Source of the DNA: Candidatus Cloacimonadota bacterium
Lineage (GTDB): Bacteria; Cloacimonadota; Cloacimonadia; Cloacimonadales; TCS61
NCBI GenBank assembly: GCA_011372345.1
Contig: DRTC01000179.1
Coordinates: 1 to 10,330 of the forward strand
Length of the DNA: 10,330 bases
Reading direction: 5' to 3'
Shown here in pieces: positions 6,390-10,330 of this stretch. The notes beneath the pieces were generated by a model. It was not told the origin of the DNA. It made no database searches and saw only the letters and a program-made list of their open reading frames with translations. The translations under genes were made by a program, and so were the position numbers. How positions within the stretch are numbered: position 1 is the stretch's first letter; every line of letters begins with the position of its first letter.

Positions 6390-6701
6390 TTTTCCTCCAA
6401 TTAAATTTTTTAGAGAATCAGAAATTTCTCCCTTCTCAAAAATGAGTTTCATTCCTCTTTTTTCTATCCTTTCAATTCCTTTTTTTCCAATCTTATGAGA
6501 AATTATAATATCACAATCGCTTATTATCTTATACACATCAAGAGTTTTTAAAGGTTGCAAAGTTTTTTCAAAAGGATTATTTCTTTTTTCGAGAAATCTG
6601 ATTTTATTGTTTATAATCTCATAAATATGAAATTCTTTTGCTCTTCCCAACATTTGTAAGAAAATATTCTTTCCGTCGTTTGTGGGAATCGCAATTTTCA
6701 T
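4533..6701 (-). CDS. NifX/NifB-type domain fused to OYE-family Fe-S flavoenzyme (2,4-dienoyl-CoA reductase-like)
   Basis: A 722-residue ORF in two parts. Residues 1-104 resemble the dinitrogenase FeMo-cofactor-binding domain of NifX/NifB: MKIAIPTNDGKNIF, then LGRAKEFHIYEI where the family usually has HFGRA. Residues 105-722 are a complete NADH:flavin oxidoreductase of the FadH/BaiCD type. Its TIM barrel shows FAPIKLG, HLNHPGR, QFGHGYLLAQF with active-site H259, and NDRTDEYGG. The 4Fe-4S cysteines are C429-x2-C432-x3-C436-x11-C448. An FAD-binding GAGLAG lies at 474-479, an NAD(P)-binding GGGLIG at 592-597, and a C-terminal IGDAKEVGDAQDAIKAG. It should pass electrons from NAD(P)H through FAD and Fe-S to FMN and reduce an activated C=C bond; the substrate is unknown. 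The start overlaps the methyltransferase stop (ATGA) with GGAGCGAAGAA upstream. A second strong start exists at 6389. Confidence 0.88.
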   Translation of the reverse strand: MKIAIPTNDGKNIFLQMLGRAKEFHIYEIINNKIRFLEKRNNPFEKTLQPLKTLDVYKIISDCDIIISHKIGKKGIERIEKRGMKLIFEKGEISDSLKNLIGGKMLDLKNQFIFAPIKLGYSKDGKINDRHLAFYQERIKFLGAVIPEPLYIDKGLREIPTQLGIDNDDKLEGLQKLTELIHENGTKVIAHLNHPGRMANPKIPGNYFVSSTNCACKNSGANPKKLEKENFKDVIKLFVDAAVRAEESNFDFIELQFGHGYLLAQFISLAVNDRTDEYGGSFENRIRFPLEILRAVKQTVKIPVIARLSGDEMTENGIKLPEMIKFSKILQENGIAALHVSAGTVCSTPPWYFQHMFVPKGKTWDMAKKIKENVDVPVIAVGQINEFKDIEKINREQMADYLAVGRALVTDPDFVGKYLGKVKGSIAPCLACAEGCLGGVKSGKGLQCLVNPAVGKESELITKAEKSKKIAVVGAGLAGMEAAIVLKKRGHEVDLYEKDNLGGQFIYAPLTPHKKSMEKLIPFFKSELKSMGVNVIFKEITNFEDIAKYDTVILATGSKPAVPKIEGLDKFFWADILLKEYLPENKNVLIVGGGLIGVDIATALIPKNNKVTIVKRTTDFGEDMEMISKKLSLAIMKKNQTVFSDHTHIKKIEGKTVYAERNGESIKFEDIDLIVVSTGMRSYNPLEEKLKGKVPLYLIGDAKEVGDAQDAIKAGYQLAMKL
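6390..6398 (-). promoter_or_regulatory. Shine-Dalgarno sequence inside the fused ORF
   Basis: On the minus strand GGAGG (6398-6394) is followed by four A residues and ATG (6389). In the long frame these bases encode Gly-Gly-Lys-Met at the end of the NifX-like domain. It is one of the best-matching ribosome sites in the window, better than the GGAGCG in front of the 722-residue start. The four-base spacer is slightly short. Confidence 0.6.
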
Positions 6702-7369
6702 TTCTTCGCTCCGAGCAATCTGACATATTTATGGAAAAAAAGATGTTCCGCAAATTCTTTGAATCCCTTTTCCGTCAAAATTTGTTTCCAATCTTTCTCG
6801 ATAAAATCAAAAGCATACGGACATTCGATGATCTGGAACGGAATTTTGAGGAAGAAAGGCATTTTTTTCAAATCGAATTCATTATAGTCCAGAATAAAAA
6901 ATGATCCACCCGGTTTCAAAGCCCGGAAAGCGTTATGAATAACAATATTACGAACCGGCTGCGGAAGACCGTGCAACACGAAAGAGATGAAGACTTTATC
7001 GAATTCCTTGTTGAAATCGAGCGGTTCGTCGATGCGTTTTTTTAGAACTTCCGCATTTTCAAAACGCTTTGTTTTTTTCTCAAATTGAGCAATCATATCA
7101 TCAGAAACATCCAGCCCGACAATTTCTCCTTCTTTGGAAAGAAACTGCCGCATCAAAAGTGCGTTTCTCCCGCTTCCTGCACCGAAATCAAGGATTCTGT
7201 CCGCTGGCTTGATATCCATTTTCAAGATTGCATTTCGAATAAAAAACGGATAAGTTCCCAGTGTGGCAATATCCAAAATGCGGTCGTAATATCTGGCAGC
7301 AAAATCGTGGATTTCAACTTTCGATTCAGGATAATATTTTTTTTTGTTCATAATTTTTATATTTACCAT
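6698..7369 (-). CDS. Class I SAM-dependent methyltransferase, UbiE-like
   Basis: Transfers a methyl group from S-adenosylmethionine; the acceptor is unknown. The 223 residues begin with an AARYYDRILDIATLG lead-in typical of UbiE/COQ5 relatives. The SAM-binding motif I is ILDFGAGSG (59-67), the acidic residue after the second strand is in IVGLDVSDDMI, and the later strand reads FDKVFISFVLHGLP, then ALKPGGSFFILDYNEF. It is close to the family length. The first ATG (7369) has only a weak AGGG in front; a second at residue 7 has no better site, so the longer form is kept. Its stop overlaps the start of the NifX-OYE flavoenzyme (ATGA), so the two are translated together and may act on the same compound. 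No membrane segment is visible. Confidence 0.87.
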   Translation of the reverse strand: MVNIKIMNKKKYYPESKVEIHDFAARYYDRILDIATLGTYPFFIRNAILKMDIKPADRILDFGAGSGRNALLMRQFLSKEGEIVGLDVSDDMIAQFEKKTKRFENAEVLKKRIDEPLDFNKEFDKVFISFVLHGLPQPVRNIVIHNAFRALKPGGSFFILDYNEFDLKKMPFFLKIPFQIIECPYAFDFIEKDWKQILTEKGFKEFAEHLFFHKYVRLLGAKK

Positions 7370-7424
7370 CCCTGAAGAGATTATTTGAAAAGTCTATTTT
7401 GTTGATCTTTAACAACTCGATTTC

Positions 7425-7446
7425 TCAACTTGGCAAGTTGAGTTAC
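7425..7446. repeat. Short palindrome, copy 2 of 2
   Basis: TCAACTTGGCAAGTTGA (7425-7441) plus GTTAC, identical over 22 bp to 4507-4528. Here the stem extends to 8 bp (7424-7431 with 7435-7442). It sits about 55 bp before the methyltransferase start on the minus strand, in the presumed leader. No T tract follows. Confidence 0.65.
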
Positions 7447-7491
7447 ACTTTTCCCATAAACTTTAAAATTACAGGTTATTGATTTCTTATT

Positions 7492-7634
7492 TAGTGTCTG
7501 AACGAAAACTCCGAAACCTTGCGAATGGTCGCAGATCTTCGCAATGGTTGAACTAAAATACCGACCATTACGGAGGTTTCGCAAGCTCAACCATCCGTAA
7601 GGTCTTGAAAACAATACTTTTCGTTCGAGCACTA
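7492..7634. repeat. Palindromic MITE-like element with TA at both ends
   Basis: Terminal inverted repeats are GTGTCTGAACGAAAACT (7494-7510) and ACTTTTCGTTCGAGCAC (7616-7632), 13 of 17 positions complementary. Both are flanked by TA (7492-7493 and 7633-7634), which looks like a TA target duplication. Inside are two more inverted pairs that interlock: 7512-7531 with 7562-7581 (16 of 20) and 7533-7553 with 7585-7605 (15 of 21). The order A-B-A'-B' would let the RNA form either alternative hairpins or a pseudoknot. It has no coding capacity. Insertion at TA is a habit of IS630/Tc1-mariner transposases, so a non-autonomous relative is the best guess. Confidence 0.68.
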
Positions 7635-7695
7635 TTTCCCAATTCCGATTTTGAATCAGAGAACAATAACAAACAAGAATGTATGTTTTACACAA

Positions 7696-8133
7696 TTAGT
7701 ATCTCTTCAAAACCGAATTACATTTCGGACAGCGAGTTTCGTAACACGGAACACCTCTTTGATGCGGTTCTTTATAGCCGCAACTCGGACAGACACAATA
7801 TCCGCCTTGTCCCCGACCCAAACCTTGATTTCTTCCTCGTCCGCCGCCTCTGCCTGAACCAGATCCTTGTCCGTTACCTCGACCGTAACTGCGATAAGAT
7901 CCTCCGGTACTTTCTCTCGATTCGGGAATGATTTCTTCCTTTGCTTTTGATTCGGCATTTTTTTCATTATCTGTGATAATTGCTCCCACCGGACAAGCAG
8001 CAGCAGCTTCCTCTATACAATCGGCATTTTCATCGATGATTTCAGCAATCGCATTATCTATTATAAAACCGGTTGGACAGATATTAACGCAAACACCACA
8101 TCCAATGCATTTTTCTTTGTCTATTTTGGTCAT
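7696..8133 (-). CDS. Ferredoxin domain joined by a Gly/Arg-rich linker to a zinc-ribbon
   Basis: Small electron carrier of 145 residues with an extra domain. Residues 1-55 are a single-cluster [4Fe-4S] ferredoxin of the Thermotoga maritima type: C9-x2-C12-x2-C15 and C47-Pro are the expected ligands, while C19 and C39 match the disulfide pair of that protein. Residues 56-76 are charged; 77-111 are almost only Gly, Arg, Gln, Ser and Asn. Residues 112-145 form a rubredoxin/zinc-ribbon-like module with C113, C115, C118, C130, C135, C138 and the strings CPSCGYKEPHQRGVPC and CPKC. Such modules occur in Fe-S accessory proteins of anaerobes. The start has AAGGA nine bases upstream. It lies 17 bp after the flavoprotein gene, its likely electron partner. 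Confidence 0.88.
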   Translation of the reverse strand: MTKIDKEKCIGCGVCVNICPTGFIIDNAIAEIIDENADCIEEAAAACPVGAIITDNEKNAESKAKEEIIPESRESTGGSYRSYGRGNGQGSGSGRGGGRGRNQGLGRGQGGYCVCPSCGYKEPHQRGVPCYETRCPKCNSVLKRY

Positions 8134-8150
8134 TTTATTATTTCCTTTTT

Positions 8151-9515
8151 TTATATTATTTGTTGTCTTATCTTCTCAATAGCCATTTCTGCCGCCTTTA
8201 TCAGAGCATATTTCGTGGGAGCCGTGGTTAAAAGCGGATGCGTTCCGATTTGATAAGATATCAGTTCATATACAGTTACTTCTTTCTGAATGGCTAAACC
8301 AACAACATTGATCAGTTCCCCAACTGATTTTCCACCATACATTTCTGCACCGATAATTATGCCATTACGAGGTGAAACTATCAATTTGGTCATTATTTTT
8401 TTTGCATCTTTTATAGTTCCCGGATGTCTATCTACATCTTCGAATTTACCTGTAACATAATCTATATTTGCATATTTTGCGCTTTGTTCGATCGCTCCTG
8501 CTGAAGCAAATACAGTTCCACCAATTTCGGTTGAGAATACGGAAAGAGTTCCCACAAAATTTCGGAGAAGTTTGATCGCAAAGAGGTTATATCCTAAAAT
8601 TCTTGCTTCTGCCGTAGCAGTGGAAGCAAGCATTATACTATCGGTTCTGCCGGTTACAAAACCGATTGTTTGTGAACAATCTCCAACCGCAAAAATATTC
8701 TGCTTGCGAGTACGCAGATAATTATCACATCTTATTGCTCCATTATGATTAATTTCCAAACCAACTTTTCGGGCTAATTCCGTATTCGGTTTATAACCAA
8801 TTGCTACAATAACAAGATCTGCTTTCAGTACTAAACCATTTGTCAGTTTTACCGCTTCTACTTTTCCTTTTTCACCAATAATCTCTTCAATTTTATTGTC
8901 TGTATATAGGTGAATTTTTGCTTTTCCAATAACCTCGTTTGCCTTTGCTGCCACTTCTTCGGAGAAAGCACGAAATAGACAGAATTTTTCCATTTCTATG
9001 AGAGAAACATTCTTATCTTCATATTTGGCAAGTTGTTCGGCTATTTCCACTCCAATGAATCCACCGCCGATGATTACAATATTTTCAGCTTTATCGGTTT
9101 TAGATTTTAAAGCATCAATGTAATCGTAACTTTTTTTTATGTATTCCACTCCTTCCAGATCGTAACCTTTAATAAAAGTAGGAATATTGGGATAAGAACC
9201 GGTAGCAAAAACTAATTTTTCGTAGGAAAATTCTTTGCCTTCAGCGGTTTCCAGAGTATTATTTTCAAGATCGATATTGATAACGCTATCGATTAAAATT
9301 TCACCTCCAGCCTTAATAAAAGGATCGGAATTCGTGGCATTCTGGGAAATATCTTTCAGGTCGTGAAAAATGTAAGGAATTCCACAAGGAACCAGCCCTT
9401 TTTCTTCTTTTTTAATAATTAAGAAACTTTTATCAGGATTTTGTTTCTTACCCGTTACTCCGGTGATTAATCCGGAAGGTCCACCACCAATGATGATCAC
9501 ATCAAAATATTTCAA
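8151..9515 (-). CDS. FAD/NAD(P) pyridine nucleotide-disulfide oxidoreductase, CoA-disulfide reductase/NADH oxidase-like
   Basis: Flavoprotein of 454 residues that should oxidise NAD(P)H and reduce a disulfide, persulfide or oxygen. FAD-binding GGGPSG lies at 10-15. The single redox cysteine C44 in VPCGIPY is the hallmark of the CoA-disulfide-reductase/NADH-oxidase/persulfide-reductase group. A second Rossmann motif, IIGGGFIGVE, lies near residue 150, and the FAD motif IFAVGDC near 275. The C-terminal dimerisation domain ends with THPLLTTAPTKYALIKAAE. The exact acceptor cannot be told from sequence. The start is TTG: an in-frame TAA lies two codons upstream, there is no ATG before the FAD motif, and AGAGG (9522-9526) stands six bases ahead. 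The ferredoxin gene follows at 17 bp, suggesting an NADH-ferredoxin electron pair. Confidence 0.9.
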   Translation of the reverse strand: MKYFDVIIIGGGPSGLITGVTGKKQNPDKSFLIIKKEEKGLVPCGIPYIFHDLKDISQNATNSDPFIKAGGEILIDSVINIDLENNTLETAEGKEFSYEKLVFATGSYPNIPTFIKGYDLEGVEYIKKSYDYIDALKSKTDKAENIVIIGGGFIGVEIAEQLAKYEDKNVSLIEMEKFCLFRAFSEEVAAKANEVIGKAKIHLYTDNKIEEIIGEKGKVEAVKLTNGLVLKADLVIVAIGYKPNTELARKVGLEINHNGAIRCDNYLRTRKQNIFAVGDCSQTIGFVTGRTDSIMLASTATAEARILGYNLFAIKLLRNFVGTLSVFSTEIGGTVFASAGAIEQSAKYANIDYVTGKFEDVDRHPGTIKDAKKIMTKLIVSPRNGIIIGAEMYGGKSVGELINVVGLAIQKEVTVYELISYQIGTHPLLTTAPTKYALIKAAEMAIEKIRQQII

Positions 9516-9526
9516 TTGTTACCTCT
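9516..9526 (-). promoter_or_regulatory. Ribosome site fixing the TTG start
   Basis: On the minus strand AGAGG (9526-9522), spacer TAACAA, then TTG (9515). The in-frame TAA at 9521-9519 rules out any longer protein, and the FAD-binding glycines begin only ten residues in, so TTG is the only start that keeps the domain whole. Confidence 0.75.
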
Positions 9527-9650
9527 TTCTTTCTTCAAACAGAAAACAATTTTTTATTATGCTTACTTTTTTATTTTTAACTTTTTCATCTGCTTTGATT
9601 TTAGTTCCAATTGTGCATCGCATCTCTGAATGTAAATCCATTAATATACA

Positions 9651-9691
9651 GAACATTCGGATGTCCGGCAACTGCCGGACAATCAGAAGTT
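9651..9691. repeat. GC-rich inverted repeat between methyltransferase and oxidoreductase
   Basis: TGTCCGGCA (9662-9670) and TGCCGGACA (9673-9681) pair perfectly, giving an 8-bp GC-rich stem with a 4-base loop. The pairing extends imperfectly outward to GAAC (9651) and GTTC (9688-9691). It begins two bp beyond the stop of the partial methyltransferase, a terminator position on the minus strand, but no T tract follows. A second weaker pairing, TGAATGT (9627-9633) with ACATTCG (9653-9659), would compete with its outer part. Confidence 0.6.
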
Positions 9692-9692
9692 C

Positions 9693-10330
9693 TTAAGCAC
9701 TCACTTTCTTTGATTTAATAACAACAAAACTGCCTTTTCCATAGCCTGTTAATGTTTCCTGAACTTGATTGATTTCGTTCAATTTTCCAAAAACTGTCTG
9801 ATAAGTTTTTTTTATTGTGAATCCTGTTTTCTCGAGCAATTCATAAACTTCTTTGGTGCCAAAAAAATTCGCATCCTGATAAAACAGACTCTCATTTTTA
9901 TGTTCTAAATAAAATTTACCTATAGGACTTTTTTTATCTACGAATCCGATTATCAGATGACCATTTTGTTTGAGAATTCGATGAGCTTCCTGGAAAGTTC
10001 TGTAAATATCATCCACGAAACAGATCGTAGTTACCATCAAAGCGAAATCCCGGCTTGCATCCGGATAAGGTAAATCTTCCGCAACAGCATTGATAACTTT
10101 GAGATTTCTCTCTCTTGCTTTTTTTCGCATTTTGGATGAAGGTTCTATTCCTTCCACAATGCCGAGAGGTTTTGCAAAAAGTCCGCTCCCGATTCCTATT
10201 TCAATACCTTTTTTATTTTCAGGAATGGCTTTTTGCACTGCCTGCAATTCCGATTTATAGACAAATTCATTGATAATGAACCACTTCTCATATTCATTTA
10301 GATTTTCATCAAATACTTTTGTTTTTGCCA
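9693..10330 (-). CDS. Class I SAM-dependent methyltransferase, cut by the window edge
   Basis: Methyltransferase of unknown acceptor; 211 residues are visible. The frame is open to the right edge. A shorter reading from a TTG at 10247 would remove a typical family start: in-frame residues before it read AKTKVFDENLNEYEKWF, the common FDExxxxYexWF lead-in. The two last bases of the window give xTG directly before Ala, so the true start is probably an ATG whose A is the next base outside, making 212 residues. Motif I is GIEIGIGSGLFAKPLG (41-56), then VEGIEPSSKM, AEDLPYPDASRDFALMVTTICFVDD and the strand HRILKQNGHLIIGFVD. The tail KSKKVSA is basic. A GC-rich inverted repeat follows its stop, and 177 bp separate it from the oxidoreductase, so they may be different transcripts. 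Confidence 0.87.
   Translation of the reverse strand, partial: AKTKVFDENLNEYEKWFIINEFVYKSELQAVQKAIPENKKGIEIGIGSGLFAKPLGIVEGIEPSSKMRKKARERNLKVINAVAEDLPYPDASRDFALMVTTICFVDDIYRTFQEAHRILKQNGHLIIGFVDKKSPIGKFYLEHKNESLFYQDANFFGTKEVYELLEKTGFTIKKTYQTVFGKLNEINQVQETLTGYGKGSFVVIKSKKVSA

Larger units (their letters stand above)
7370..7695. other. 326-bp intergenic stretch without a gene
   Basis: Lies between the ferredoxin stop and the methyltransferase start. It holds the 143-bp palindromic element at 7492-7634 and the short palindrome at 7425-7446. A 104-codon minus-strand frame crosses the whole stretch, but it runs through both repeats, has no ribosome site, and its protein is unlike any family I know. 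I could not identify a convincing -35/-10 pair, although a promoter for the methyltransferase-flavoenzyme genes would be expected here. Confidence 0.7.

Noticed and set aside
7381..7695. Minus-strand 104-codon open frame between ferredoxin and methyltransferase
   Set aside because: It runs straight through the palindromic element and the short hairpin, has no ribosome site, and its protein has no family features. The openness is explained by the repeats.
7605..7967. Overlapping open frames across the ferredoxin/zinc-ribbon gene in other frames
   Set aside because: The Gly/Arg-rich linker gives GC-rich, stop-poor DNA that opens several frames. Only the ferredoxin frame has cysteine motifs and a ribosome site.
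9556..9590. Possible -10 box CATAAT on the minus strand before the oxidoreductase
   Set aside because: No -35-like hexamer lies at 16-18 bp and the stretch is so AT-rich that such boxes occur by chance.
1..10330. CRISPR arrays, tRNA or rRNA genes, complete insertion sequences
   Set aside because: No regularly spaced direct repeats, no cloverleaf or rRNA core sequences and no transposase frame were seen on either strand.

Overview
All credible genes in this 10.3 kb window lie on the minus strand, so the order of transcription runs from high to low coordinates. The DNA is AT-rich, spacing is tight (one ATGA overlap and several gaps under 25 bp), and most genes carry a clear Shine-Dalgarno sequence of the AGGAGG/GGAGG type. 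The gene content points to an anaerobe: a Thermotoga-type ferredoxin, a 4Fe-4S Old Yellow Enzyme relative, a 4Fe-4S uracil-DNA glycosylase, a radical SAM enzyme and a CoA-disulfide-reductase-like flavoprotein. The intergenic palindromes and AT-rich anaerobic character would fit a Cloacimonadota-like bacterium. The strong Shine-Dalgarno sites argue against Bacteroidetes. This placement is a weak inference, not a demonstration.

Layout from the right (upstream) end. A class I methyltransferase (9693-10330) is cut by the window edge, probably one base short of its ATG. A 177-bp intergenic stretch with GC-rich inverted repeats follows. Next comes a redox pair: a CoA-disulfide-reductase-like flavoprotein (8151-9515, TTG start) and a two-domain ferredoxin/zinc-ribbon protein (7696-8133). 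A 326-bp gap without a gene holds a 143-bp palindromic element with TA at both ends, and a short hairpin that recurs at 4507. After it come a UbiE-like methyltransferase (6698-7369) and, overlapping by ATGA, a 722-codon ORF (4533-6701). That ORF joins a NifX/NifB-type domain to a full OYE/2,4-dienoyl-CoA-reductase-like Fe-S flavoenzyme.

The left half is a compact run: sirtuin (3735-4469), COG1237-type metallo-beta-lactamase-fold protein (3065-3733), family-4-like uracil-DNA glycosylase (2507-3058), a 108-bp palindromic repeat that supplies the end of the glycosylase gene, a class I/II aminotransferase (1231-2394), a 66-residue cysteine-rich protein (1029-1229) and a COG0731-like radical SAM protein (58-1005). 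The run closes with a strong nested hairpin (18-52).

How the parts may work together: the NADH-type flavoprotein, the ferredoxin and the Fe-S OYE flavoenzyme could form an electron-transfer chain that reduces an unsaturated or thiol/CoA-linked substrate. The NifX-type domain and the Fd/zinc-ribbon protein belong to a set of Fe-S accessory proteins of anaerobes. The left half looks like a housekeeping mixture (protein deacylation, DNA repair, amino-acid transamination, RNA or cofactor radical chemistry) rather than one pathway. The most unusual item is the NifX-OYE ORF, which has a perfect Shine-Dalgarno and ATG exactly at the domain junction. It could yield both a 722- and a 618-residue protein from one reading frame.
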